A stretch of DNA of 64,000 nt from assembly GCA_011947345.1 (NCBI GenBank), contig JAAVTG010000559.1:496001-560000 (forward strand). Direction: 5' to 3'. Shown in pieces: positions 20,200 through 30,308 of this stretch. The notes under the pieces are model-generated. The model searched no databases. It saw only the letters and a program-made list of their open reading frames with translations, and was not told the DNA's origin. The number at the start of each line of letters is the position of its first letter. The first letter of the stretch is position 1. This stretch comes from Phytophthora quininea. Taxonomy: Eukaryota > Oomycota > Peronosporomycetes > Peronosporales > Peronosporaceae. The translations under genes were made by a program, and so were the position numbers.

Positions 20200-21421
20200 T
20201 TAATTCCGTCGCTCGCTTGCATCAGCACCACCGAGCTTTTCCAATTCTGCGTTGATCTCGTTCAGATCCTTGGACTCGAATGCCATAGCACTACCAGTCG
20301 ATGCCGTTGTCGTCGGGGTGCTGAACGGCAGTCCTGAAGCAACAGCAGATGCCACACTGGACGGAACCACATTGCCCACAGCAGAAATCGGGTTGGGAAC
20401 GTGGCTCAGAGGTGAGCCGGCAATGATCTGCCCCGCCAGGGGCCCGCCAAGGACGTTACGGCCGTAAACACGGACTGCAATCCAATGCTGGCCATGCCGG
20501 CGACGTCATTCAGCTACACACGCCAGAAGCGTCACTTTTAGTGAAACAAAATCACCAGCATCAAATACAGTGACTACGTACATTCTGCGGCACTTCCCAA
20601 GCTGAATCGTCTCGTCAACGCGGCGGTCCAGGAAGGCCCACGTGTCTTGGTAGTTGAGCGACTTGTCGTTCAGCATGAACAGCTCGGTGCTGGCGTAGAT
20701 CCCCGTGAGAATGGCACGCTTAGTGTACCACGAAAAGTCCGTGGACTTGTCTCCAGCAAAGTACCAGATCTCGTCCGACAGCTTGGCCAACTTCTTGGCG
20801 GTGGTCGGAGCATTCTGGGGCAGCGCTCCGATCGCCATCCCCTGCGGCCAGTGTGCCATCACGGGATTGAGCATCTCCAGACGCGTGCGGACGCCAAATT
20901 TCAGGCGCTCCGCCACTGTCATATCCTGCAGCTTGTCCGTGTTGACGATCAGCGTCTCGCGCAGTTTGGCAAGGCACGAGTCCATGAAATAGTCCACCAG
21001 GTCAGCAGCGCCGCGCGAGAACATGCCATGTGCCACAGAGGGGTAGCCCAGGTCGGTGGCGCCAGCTGCAAGGGCCTCAATGGTCCATCTACAGGCAGAT
21101 ACGTGAGTGTGTCACAAAAAGTATCTTATCTCGATTTCTAGAGCGAAGCAGAGCGTCAGACTTGGACGTACCCGTGTATGGCCACGTGGTCAAGGGCCTT
21201 GGCGAGGATGAGCCTCTCCGGGTCGACTGGGATCTGCTTTTGGGTCGTCTCTTGACCTGCCGAGGTCTCAGTGGACTGGCAGCGATACTGGAACGAGGTT
21301 TGCGTCGGCTGGAAGCACTGGCGACTGGTCACCGCTACGGAGATGGAGCGGGGACACTGCTCTTGATGGTGCTGGTCGCGGCGAGACGCGCCGAGCGGCG
21401 GATGAGGCTCCTAGAGGCCAT
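20200..21421 (-). CDS. COQ9: Ubiquinone biosynthesis protein COQ9; two frameshifts
   Basis: Three exons: 21421-21172, 21088-20578 and 20513-20200. The mature region matches COQ9 closely: ALDHVAIHG joins WTIEALAAGATDLGYP across intron 1, followed by HGMFSRGAADLVDYF, MAHWPQGMAIGALPQN, DEIWYFAGDKSTDFSWYTKR and STELFMLNDKS. The N-terminus (MASRSLIRRSARLAATS) is a clear mitochondrial presequence. COQ9 is a lipid-binding protein of TetR fold that presents coenzyme Q intermediates to COQ7 in the matrix-side biosynthetic complex. Exons sum to 1075 nt; adding one base at each of two four-base runs (G4 at 21350-21353, G4 at 20440-20443) gives 358 residues with a continuous frame, so these look like sequence errors. 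The C-terminal Ala/Ser/Pro-rich part after MASIGLQS is less conserved. Confidence 0.85.
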
Positions 21422-21914
21422 GAAGACGCGCTGGAAGGTGAATGCGTTGTGCTCCGCTCGTTTCTTTAGAATATGTACATTCTAATTTTTAGGATTTGGA
21501 TAGAAAATAGACGTGGCAGGTCCTGTCTGAACTTCAAGAGCAGGCCAGGACGAGTCTAAACATCCTGAATGAAGCGGGTGCTGGATAGCTGCTGCCACAA
21601 GTCGGTTGTTTAACAGCAGTAGGATCTTGACCATGTACGCAGGGCTTGGCGCGGTGGCAATGGCGTTCATGCACTTTAAGGTTGGAATTTGGAGTTTAGC
21701 GATTCACTGGCTGCTGTTACAGCACTCAATCATCCTCTTGCACGACATGGCCGGCTTGCCTTGTCCTAATCAAGACGGAGCGGGGATACAGCGCAAGATG
21801 AGTCCACTCTGAACCAACCAGTTGAATTGACGGCGCACTTGCAGCAGAGCTCACTCCCGAACCCACAGCAACAGCAACAAGTGACGACAAAGTCCCAGGA
21901 ACAGCGACTGCCAA
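21422..21914. other. Divergent intergenic region COQ9 / sideroflexin
   Basis: About 490 bp between the starts of two divergent mitochondrial-protein genes. No additional coding region is convincing; the plus-strand open frame at 21606-21812 lacks features. Confidence 0.5.
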
Positions 21915-23494
21915 ATGTCTGACCAGGAACCGCCGTTCTCGCTCGGTAAAGTTGCTGTAGCGTGTTCGTCACTTGTAGCAAGGTGCTAACAGCGCATCAA
22001 TACGCTCTTCTTACTACCAGACAAGCCGCGCTATGATACGTCGACGTATGTCGGACGATGGCGTCAGTTCGCCGAGTTGGTGTCTCCCAGGTGCGTCCAC
22101 CTGCACGGGACGAACTATTTGCTGTTCTTCGCTGATAACGAGATGTGTTTCATTGTTAGGTGGCTGCTTTTGAGCTCCGAGCAGATCCAGCACGCGAAAC
22201 AGACTCTCGCTGACTTCCGCAGTGGTGCGCTAGCTCCTGGCCAATTCAAGGACTCGGAGCTCTGGAACCTTCGCCAAGGTAAGAGCGTTGCGTAGTACCA
22301 TTCACTACAGAAGATTCCAGACTAATATTTGCATATTTATCAGCGTACGAGTCTGCTGTGCACCCTCAGACTGGCGAGACTGTGCCGGTTGCCTTTCGAT
22401 TGGCGGCGTTTGTGCCAGTCAACATCCCAATCTGCGTCGGTATGCTGCTTGCACCGCCTACCGTACGTTGTATCTCGTTATAAAATGTATGTGATTGGAA
22501 CTAAACTGAGAGTATCCTTCGTGATATCTAGCTGGTGAACACGATCTTCTGGCAGTGGGTGAACCAGAGCTACAGCGCTGGTTTCAACTACGCCAACCGC
22601 AACGCCAGCAGCGAGCAAGACAACGCGACCATCTTCAGTACGATTGTTGCTTGTTGGAGAATGATCGAATCGTCTTATAACTCATTGCTGCTGCAGAATC
22701 ATACGCAACGGCGACCTTGGTGTCCTGCTCGACGGCGGTGGGATTGGGCAAGATCGTCGAGAACGCTAAGCGTATCTCGCCTAAGACGCGTTCGTTCTTG
22801 GGCAAGGTAAGGAATTGCTGTATTTATTTTGCGAAAAGTTGTGAACTAATTTGTTCCTCGGTCAAGATGGTGCCTTTCGTTGCTGTTGCTAGCGCAGGAG
22901 CGTTCAACGCGGTGTCGATGCGCTTCAACGAGTTTCAGTACGTTGTAAATGGCCAAGCGAAATAAGTTGGTTGACGAGCTAATAGTTTGTATACGATTTA
23001 CAGAGAAGGCATTGACATCATGGACGAGCACGGAGACGTTCACGGTCGCTCAGTGGCTGCTGGACGCCAGTCTCTCGGTCAGGTGGCACTCACCAGAGTC
23101 GCGCTTCCCATGCCCAGTGCGTCTTGGAAATTCTTAGTTCTCCCCATCTACAGAAACTAATGTTTATTTCTTCAGTTCTGCTGCTTCCACCCTATCTCTA
23201 CGAAGTGATGAAGAGGAACAATGTTATGCCCATGGGAAAGCGCCCTCGTCTGGCAGCTGAACTCGGTACGTCAATCACACAACCAACAACCCCAGTTGTC
23301 TATCTTCCGACTAACTGCATTTGTATCTTGTAGTTGTTTTGACAATGTGCCTCTGGGGAGCCATGCCGACCGCAGTCGCTTTATTCCCACAAACGGGAAC
23401 CATCTCGGCCGACGACGTTGAAGAGGAATTTCGATCTCGGGTGGACCGCCACGGCAAGCCTGTCCGCCACTTCACCTACAACAAGGGCATTTGA
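21915..23494 (+). CDS. Sideroflexin (mitochondrial amino-acid carrier), ten exons
   Basis: Exons inferred: 21915-21945, 22021-22090, 22160-22278, 22344-22462, 22532-22637, 22697-22806, 22867-22937, 23004-23116, 23176-23265 and 23334-23494. They sum to exactly 990 nt, 329 residues, with no indel needed. Sideroflexin signatures are present: KPRYDTSTYVGRWRQFAEL, ELWNLRQAYESAVHPQTGE, NTIFWQWVNQSYSAGFNYAN (the family hallmark) and PPYLYEVMKRN. Several hydrophobic segments agree with the 4-5 membrane spans of the family. Human SFXN1 and SFXN3 import serine into mitochondria for one-carbon metabolism; which member this resembles is uncertain. The intron density is far above that of neighbouring genes. 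The next gene starts about 210 bp downstream on the same strand. Confidence 0.93.
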
Positions 23495-23651
23495 TCGTGA
23501 CGCAACTTTGCTACAAGCTCAATGTATTTCTTTTGCCGCGAAATTCCTGGTGTTTTAACGACGCAAGGCGAAGAATGTTGCCAGTATTTTTCGACGAAGT
23601 ACGCACGGAGATATCCGAACAAAATCGCTACCCATGAGCTTGCCCCAGACT

Positions 23652-23667
23652 GCTCACTCCTCGTTTC
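23652..23667 (+). promoter_or_regulatory. Initiator-like element upstream of the small secreted protein gene
   Basis: GCTCACTCCTCGTTTC, about 40 bp upstream of ATG 23708, resembles the oomycete Inr (GCTCAYTYY) with a T-rich flank. It supports 23708 as the start rather than the upstream ATG at 23522. Confidence 0.4.
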
Positions 23668-23707
23668 AAACTCAAGAGCCCAAGCTTCCAATCCAAGTCG
23701 TGCGATC

Positions 23708-24025
23708 ATGGTCAAGCGTTCGGCTATTACTGTCCTGCTGGTCCTGGTGGCGGTCGTGAGCTGCGCCTACGCTGCTGAAGACCCTGCACCGGAGGTTCAA
23801 GAGCAGCTTCCTTCTGGAGTGACGATCATCGGCGGCGAAGAGCCAATCCCTGGCCACGAGCAGTTTCCTGGGGTGGGTTTCCGCCACCGCTTCCGCTTCC
23901 CGTTCGGCGGCGGCTTCCGCTACGGGTGGCGCTACCCGATCGGCTGGTGGAACACGTTCGGCCGCACTCGCTTCGGTTCGAGCTGCATGTTCGGCCGTCC
24001 GTTTGGCGGGTTCTTCTATTGCTAA
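23708..24025 (+). CDS. Small secreted aromatic/Arg/Gly-rich protein, copy 1 (unknown family)
   Basis: A 105-residue protein with a clear signal peptide (MVKRSAITVLLVLVAVVSC, cleavage near AYA-AED). An acidic, Pro-rich segment (EDPAPEVQEQLPSGV, then GGEEPIPG) is followed by a very unusual C-terminal half rich in Phe, Tyr, Trp, Arg and Gly: FRHRFRFPFGGGFRYGWRYP, IGWWN, and the closing SCMFGRPFGGFFYC. The two C-terminal cysteines could form a disulfide loop. No RxLR, LxLFLAK or other known effector motif is present. A paralogue lies at 44245. I do not recognise the family. A structural wall protein or an effector-like secreted peptide are both possible; neither is shown by sequence. Confidence 0.85.
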   Translation: MVKRSAITVLLVLVAVVSCAYAAEDPAPEVQEQLPSGVTIIGGEEPIPGHEQFPGVGFRHRFRFPFGGGFRYGWRYPIGWWNTFGRTRFGSSCMFGRPFGGFFYC

Positions 24026-24465
24026 ACCGGCAGCATTGGACCAAGGCAAGGTGTGGCAGCAAAGCACAAGTGTTCTAGGTCCTGCATTTTGAGCAGCGTT
24101 TGAAAAACAAGTTGATGTTGCTTTTTCTGAAGTTGAAGTAAGAGGTTATGGCTACATCCATTTGGAAAGTGAACGAGCTCTAAATCTGTGTCTATTGCGT
24201 ATAAATATGGTTTCGAACATGCTATTGTTCTTCCTGGCGGCCAAGGACTTCATACGCGCGTTCCCGAGGAACGGGCATTACAAAGACTGAAGCTGCTCGC
24301 CACTGAAGCCCCCAAGGATTAGACGATCATCCGGAGTGCATTTGAGCTCCACCTCTCATACTTTCCCTGCGCAAGGGGAGCCGTGACACCAACCACAATC
24401 GAAATGAGGGGAGCACTCAGCACAAATGCAGATATTATCTACCAGATAATCTAGGCTGGAGCTAG
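24026..24465. other. Intergenic region downstream of small secreted protein copy 1
   Basis: About 440 bp between two convergent genes. No open frame, RNA gene or repeat is convincing. Confidence 0.5.
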
Positions 24466-26121
24466 TTACTTGCATGTTTTGTTGATCGTACGAAGGCCCT
24501 TGTGTTCGTGGCCCGTAGTTTCTGGGATTTCTGGCTTGTTGGCTACCTGTTTGAGTGTTGCAGCACTTTCGAGAGTGGTAGCATCTGCTGGTCGCTCAAA
24601 ATGGCGCTTGCCTCTTTGAGCCTCCATGTACAGTAGCATCGTTTTCCGACTTTCCTCCTTCTTGGCGTCTTTTGTCTTCCAAAGATCTCTCTGCAAAAAG
24701 CATTGAAAGGTACCGAGTTAGAGCGCTGCAGTAGCTACCATGAATTCTACACTTGCCTCTTTTGCATGACTCGAATGCATCGCTTCATGAAGGCGTTCCT
24801 CTAACTCCCAACAATATTTTTGCCACTTCTCCTTTTCTCCTACTTGGCTGCACAGATTATTAGAACTTCAGGCCATAAAATAAAATGAACAGTAAACTTA
24901 CTCGTCGACAAGCGCTCTCATGTCCAGTAAAGCAGTCTTTGCTGCAGCCAACTCGCGTTTTGCCTTGGACAGACTTTCAGCATTCGCAGCGGCTAGAAAA
25001 CAGAACAGAAGCGCAAAAGTAAAGTAAACCATAAAATAATAAAACACGAGCCATCACAACTAACCTTTTTCGTCTGCGAGACGAAGTTGGAGTCCACTTT
25101 GCGCCTCTTTTGCTGCAAATCAACGAGGTTGCGCGCCTGATCTTCCAGGGACTGCTTAGACGTTGCAAAAACTTCTCGAAGGCGAGATGTTGCTTTCTTA
25201 ACACAAATAAAAAGTCGTCATCAGTATGCAACTTGTACAATATTGCAAAAGCAGCAGAACAAACGCACCTTGCTTTCTTCCACTTCTTTTTAAGGCCATC
25301 CCTCTCATTTTGCAGGTTCTCCACGCGAAGTTGCGAATTATATGAGTTTCTGTACGCCATATATATTTTCTCGAGCAAGGGCTTACCTGGCACTCTGTTG
25401 CAATTCGAGTGAGGTTTGCATCACAGATCGAAATCGACTGGGCTAGCTTGGCTGTCGATCCTGCAAACACAAAAGGTGTGAAGCCTAGGCAAGAACAACA
25501 ACTTTGGACTAGTTGACATACCATATAAAATGCCAAGCGAACGAAGATCGTCGGACAGTTTGGCTACCCCTCCGCCCTCGTAGAGTGACAATAAGTGCCG
25601 AACGCCACATTCTTCCGCTGCTGAGTCTTCCATCGCAGTAAGAAACGCATCAACGTCGGCATGGTTCTCTCGCAAGTGCTCCTAACGAATACAACCCAGG
25701 TCAGCTAGTTTACCACGATATGGAAAGAGTTTCAAACTAACCTTGAGACGAGTTAGCTCCTCGCTTGTCAATATTCCGTCTTGATCGCCATCAAACTGCT
25801 GCCATACGATTTTGGCGGCAACAAGCGACCACGCCGGTAAGGAAGGCGGGACCATTTCGGCAGCAGCTTCATCGGGGTAAAACTTTGGTAGCTTTCTCAC
25901 TTGGCGCGTCAAAAACTCCAAGGTCTCTTGCTTTTCTTTCTGCAGCAGCAGTCTAACGTTAGCAGCTGGTGATGAATAATATCCTTGCGACCCACCAGTT
26001 GAAGCTCGTACTCCCGAAAGCGGATCTCTTGCTCATAGATCGTGACGCGCAGCATCTCCAGCTCCTGCTGGATCGACTTGGTCTCCGTATAGAACGTCTG
26101 CGTAGGAACCCCTCTCAGCAT
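24466..26121 (-). CDS. EF-hand and coiled-coil protein, many exons, unknown function
   Basis: A chain of minus-strand exons. A helical start (MLRGVPTQTFYTETKSIQQE) is followed by FLTRQVRKLPKFYPDEAAAE and one canonical EF-hand loop, DGDQDGILTSEE (positions 1, 3, 5 and 12 acidic), near 25790. Later exons carry long Lys/Glu/Ala-rich helices (for example KAKRELAAAKTALLDMRALV, GEKEKWQKYCWELEERLHEA). Introns are about 55-70 nt; the last one, 24691-24756, has a GC-AG border. The frame near 25120 needs a one-base correction to connect two helices. An additional upstream exon, 26252-26166 (MAKVHCDLQALILLL), is possible but its phase does not fit the next acceptor. A Ca-sensing coiled-coil protein of cytoskeletal or flagellar type would fit; the family was not recognised. 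Exon boundaries are only partly resolved. Confidence 0.55.
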
Positions 26122-26252
26122 TTTGATGACGCGCGGCTAGCCCCTTCAACAATAACAGGATCTACCTTGATGTTCTGGACATGTCGGCATCCTTTCTTCA
26201 AACACATCAACAACAGAATCAGGGCCTGCAAATCGCAATGCACTTTTGCCAT

Positions 26253-27089
26253 CTCCGTGCAGCCTACCCAGCAGTACAAGTAGAGCTCCGCGCCGCCGCA
26301 ATTGCTGCAGCAGTATCGTGACAGTTTCTTGAGCGCCGCTCTACAAGGGGGAAACGAATCGTCACAGACTCGGCTCGCTCTCTTCCCAGCAAGGACCATC
26401 GAAAGGAAGAGAATCGTACGCAGCCATGGCGAGCGTCGTCTTCTTCAGGGTAGAGCGAGTGCTGCGCTGGAAGTGTGGCAATTGGCGATGAAACCACCGA
26501 AGACTGTCGCCGTTGAGACTCGCACCGGTTTTGATTTCGACGCCGCAAAAGATACTTTTTGTGTCCCTTCAACGAGACAACTGCAACAACAAGGCGATCG
26601 ATCGTCGAGCGCCCTCGCTCCAGTCTGATCAGCCTAAGATGGCGCCGCTGCCTATCGGCACCTTGCTCGCCAATGCAGACTGCGTGGTTTCGTCGATTCC
26701 TCATTTCGAAACGCCTTGCGACGTTAAACAGCGCAAGGTCGAGCCGCTGAGCGGTTCTCAAGCACATGAACTCGTTGAAAAATCAGCCCGCGAAGCAGAA
26801 GGTCCCGAAACGGGCCAAAAATTGGATCCGATCCCGTCTTCGCAGAGGCACGCGCTTCGAATCAGCCTCGCCCCTCGGATATGTCCGCGGTAGGAAACTG
26901 TAAATGCACAGTGAAAACGAGATCCGAATGGCAATAGTAGGTTTGAATTTCGTGTCTTTGGAAAAACGGTTCATGTCCCTCCAAGGCAAAGCGTTTACTG
27001 CATTGCACAACGGAATTCACTTCCGACAGCTCAAGCAACCAACAGTACAGCAACTCGCAGTAAAGCACCGCCAACCTTCCGCACAGCCA
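26253..27089. other. Divergent intergenic region EF-hand gene / MAPEG gene 1
   Basis: About 840 bp. A plus-strand frame with ATG at 26639 (84 codons to 26893) is the longest candidate, but it has no domain, signal peptide or paralogue in the window, so it is only noted. The MAPEG promoter should lie near 27000-27090. Confidence 0.35.
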
Positions 27090-27674
27090 ATGTCGGTATC
27101 GGCAGTGCGAATCACGCTCCAGCCGGCCCACGGGTTCGTCCCGCTCGTGGTGATCGGCGCCGGTCTCGTCAACGCGTGGGCTGGCTTCAAGGTCAACGCC
27201 GCCCGCAAGAAATACAACGTGCCGTGCCCGCAAATGTACGCCGGCAAGAAGGACAAGAACGCCACCGAGTTCAACTGCGTGCAACGCGCGCACCAAAACA
27301 TGCTCGAGAACATCCCCATATTTCACGCTCTGCTTGCCACAGCATCGTACGTAGCAGTTGACACAACGGTATTCAAGCAATGTTGAAGTCTGACAGACGT
27401 TTTGGTTTGCTTGTACTAGAATCTACCGTCCGAAAGTCGCCGCTGCAGTTGGAGTGGTGCGAATCGTTGGCTTCATCATCTACATCAGAGGATACACAAG
27501 CGGTGATCCCAAAGGAAGGAGGAAAGGGAATTTCGGTGAGTGCTGCTTGGATATGCTTGGCTAGTAGCAAGCTTGAGCTGATGAAACGTTGTATTTTGAT
27601 CAGGACACCTTGCTACGTTAGTTTTGACGGGCCTTTCGATTGAGGCCTCGCTACGCCTTCTGGGCTACCTGTAG
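27090..27674 (+). CDS. MAPEG-family protein 1, microsomal glutathione S-transferase 3-like
   Basis: Three exons (27090-27346, 27420-27535, 27604-27674) sum to 444 nt, 147 residues, in frame throughout. The family motif FNCVQRAHQNMLENIPIF is intact, as are the N-terminal ITLQPAHGFVPL block, RGYTSGDPKGR, and a last hydrophobic helix ending LSIEASLRLLGYL. Four membrane spans are expected. MAPEG proteins of the MGST3 type conjugate glutathione to lipid hydroperoxides and other electrophiles at the ER or outer mitochondrial membrane; some act in eicosanoid synthesis. First of three related genes in 4 kb on the same strand. It lacks the intron inside the PQ-MY junction that the other two have, so it differs in gene structure. 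Confidence 0.88.
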
Positions 27675-28164
27675 CTAGCAGAACAGAAGGCGATATGAAT
27701 TCAGCAACATGTACACTCAGCAACCAAGTCAAGAACAAAATGATTAGTGAGATCAACAAGAGAAGGAGATTGAAGGGCGATGATGAAGAAGAAGAAGACT
27801 ATCAGTATCAGAAACTGACCAAACACCAGTGCGCTCGGTAGGCCTCCCGTCCAAAGGGTAGCGCGAGGCGATATGTATCAGAACGAGCGCTGAAGATCAT
27901 CCTCAAGAAAGCGAGCATCCAAGAGGAAGAGCCGCTACGCACCGCAGCAACGGAGTGGAGTTGCTGCTAACGTGCCAAGAGTGAGATCGAAGAAGTGGCA
28001 TGAGAAACTGAAGGTGGTTTTTGGCAGTCTTAGGACTGCCTGCCGCACGATAGAAGACTTCAGAACTCCATGCCTACCAGTTCATGTAAAATCCAAACAA
28101 TACTGCGTTTTGAATCGAATGTATTGCTTCGGAGCAACGCTGCACCGTGCATCACCTCGGTTCT
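27675..28164. other. Intergenic region between MAPEG gene 1 and the pseudogene
   Basis: About 490 bp. An ATG at 27695 opens 48 codons of highly charged residues before a stop; nothing convincing is encoded. Purine-rich GAA/GAT repeats occur near 27780-27800. Confidence 0.4.
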
Positions 28165-28760
28165 TTACGCGCCTACGATCGCCGTCGTCTCCCCGGGCAC
28201 AACCCACACCACCTTGTCCTTGACAACGTCCTGCTTGAAGTGCATCCACGACGTGTAGTGCATCTTCTCGGCGCCGATGTCGCGCACCAACGAGTCGCCT
28301 GCAGACCGTCCGAAATGTGCACGATGTTGGGAAGACCGTCGGCATCGTTCACACTGAACGACGATGGTTCGAGCACGAACCCAGTGGCCTTGCCACCGGG
28401 AAGATGCTCGGCCGGTGTGCCGGTGATCTTGAACTCCTTGCCGTCCAACTTGAGCGTGGTGGACTCCCATGGAGCTAGCCCTTGCACGCCCGGACGAGGT
28501 GCAAGAGTTTTGGCGCCGTCCTGGGTGGCGACCGTTCAACATCGTCCTCCCCGCAGGTTGTCCACGTGATACTCAGCAGAATTGCGTGGATGGCTGGCAG
28601 GCCGTCGAGTCAGAGCGGCAGACCCTCCGTTCGACTGAGTAGGAAAACACCGCCTTGGTCGAAATCTCCGGCCTAATCGTAAGTGGTATCGACGAGGAAG
28701 TTGACGTCGTCGACGGTGAGGATGGCCGTCGCCGTGCCGATGTGCGTAACACGCTGACGA
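28165..28760 (-). pseudogene. Decayed metallo-beta-lactamase-fold (UlaG-like) hydrolase
   Basis: Minus-strand fragments follow the order of an MBL-fold protein but in changing frames: THIGTATAILTVDDVNFLVD, then an in-frame stop, GDFDQGGVFLL, a second stop, LDGLPAIHAILLS, then in another frame KLDGKEFKITGTPAEHLPGG and GLPNIVHISDG, and finally DIGAEKMHYTSWMHFKQDVV with VVPGETTAIVGA. The motif after ILLS, where the metal-binding HxHxDH should follow, reads ITWTTCG, so the metal site is lost. Two in-frame stops plus several shifts within 600 bp are more damage than the single-base slips seen elsewhere in the window, so I call a real pseudogene. It sits between MAPEG genes 1 and 2 on the opposite strand. 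Confidence 0.55.
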
Positions 28761-29352
28761 CGGATTTGAAAGAGGACGACGGCATGTTTTGGGAGGGAGC
28801 GAGGGGGTCTTGTTTGCTGGAGAGAATTGAAGAAATTGCAGAAGGAGGGGGCAAGATGGTCTCGGGACTACTCGATCTTGGCGATGCGTATCGGATAACA
28901 CAATCGCGCTCGCCTTGCGATAAACTCACCGCCAAAAGCTTGGATTAGTTGCCTTGACTTTGCCTTGGCTTTTTGTGAATTGTTCATCAGCACGGGAATT
29001 AACTGGTTGTTGCATTCCCCAGAGTGATTGACTCATCGACAACCAAGAATGCTTGCAAAAGTGGTGGATTTTGTTCTAAACCGGCTGGGCGAAGAGAAGA
29101 ATTGTGCGGCAATTGAAAGGATAGCAAGTCTCTAGTGTCCAACCACTTGGTACTTCTTTGCAGGTGTTGCTTCGCGCAACCCAGCGCTTCGAACTGGCGC
29201 TGAAAGGAGGTCGAGTTTGTGGCAGCAAGTTGCTGCCATCATTTTTGGAATGGTGGTAGTCAAGCGATACAAAACACGTGGACGCGTCCCACGAAGCCCC
29301 TCACTTTCCCTTTGCCCAACACCGGCACAGATCAAACCGCAAGACAACCCCA
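28761..29352. other. Intergenic region upstream of MAPEG gene 2
   Basis: About 590 bp, with pseudogene 5' debris on the left and the MAPEG 2 promoter on the right. CCTCACTTTCCCTTTG near 29298, about 40 bp before the ATG, is a weak initiator-like candidate. No gene seen. Confidence 0.4.
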
Positions 29353-30003
29353 ATGACCGAGATCCAACTGCAACCCGCGCACGGTTCCGTGCCGCTGCTC
29401 GTACTGCTGCTGACCTTCGTCACCCTCTGGGCCGGCTTCAAGGTCGGCAAGGCCCGCAAGCTCTACGGCATCGAGTATCCGCAGGTTCGTGGCAATGATC
29501 GCAGCGCTATAAATGTATCCAACTAACTGTCGCTGCTGCAGATGTACGCGGAGCAGAGCGACAAGAACGCCAAGGCCTTCAACTGTGTGCAGCGCGGCCA
29601 CCAGAACATCCTGGAGAACGTCCCCGCCTTCCTCGCGCTGCTCTTCACGTCGTCGTACGTGGCCATTTTGTTTATGACAAAAGTTGATTCCGCTCTTATT
29701 TTGTTGGTGCTGCTGCTACAGGGTGTACCACCCCGTAATTGCCGCCATTGCGAGTTTCGTGCGCATCCTTGGCTTCATTGCTTACATGCGTGGGTACTCG
29801 TCGGGCGACCCGAAGAAGCGTCTGCAAGGAGGATTCGGTAAGATCCATAAAGTTGTTGTTAGGGAAGAAGTTGTAGGATATTTACTTGTTTTGTCGTTTT
29901 TACAGGCTACCTGGGCCTGCTGGTGAGCGTCATCCTGACCGTGAAACGAGTCTGCGTCTGTTTGGCCTGCTGTGAGCGAGCTGGTGATTCGGTTCGGACT
30001 TGA
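29353..30003 (+). CDS. MAPEG-family protein 2, MGST3-like; frameshift in last exon
   Basis: Four exons: 29353-29484, 29542-29654, 29722-29837 and 29906-30003 as read. Motifs are ITEIQ-like start (MTEIQLQPAHGSVPL), FNCVQRGHQNILENVPAF and RGYSSGDPKKRL. The literal frame ends in a Cys-rich tail (CVCLACCERAGDSVRT) unlike its paralogues. Adding one G in the GTGAAACG stretch at 29941 instead gives the helix VETSLRLFGLL and a stop at 29973-29975, matching copies 1 and 3 and a length of 143 residues, so the tail is probably an artefact. Function as for MGST3-type MAPEG enzymes: membrane glutathione transferase or peroxidase. It shares all intron positions with copy 3, pointing to a recent tandem duplication. 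Confidence 0.85.
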
Positions 30004-30308
30004 AAGACGCGTGCTCGGTTCAGAGTCCGAAAGAAAATGCTGATTTCCCAGCGTAACAATTGCGTAGAAATTGGTACAAGCAATGAACTTTGAGAGCTGC
30101 AATGATTGTGAACTTGTTGGGCCTGAACAGCGATGTATACGGGAATTGTGGTTGCAACATAATCGCCTACTAGCTCGTCATCAGCGAGTTTCCGTCATCA
30201 TCCCGGCATGGAAGAGCACAGGACAGGGCCAGGATCACCGACACGCGCCATTCTTCACATTGCAATTTTCCCTTCGTCAACCACAACAACATCCAAGCCC
30301 GACGACCA

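Noticed and set aside
26639..26893. 84-codon open frame upstream of the MAPEG cluster
   Set aside because: ATG and stop are present but no homologous pattern or supporting promoter; left as a note in the intergenic entry.
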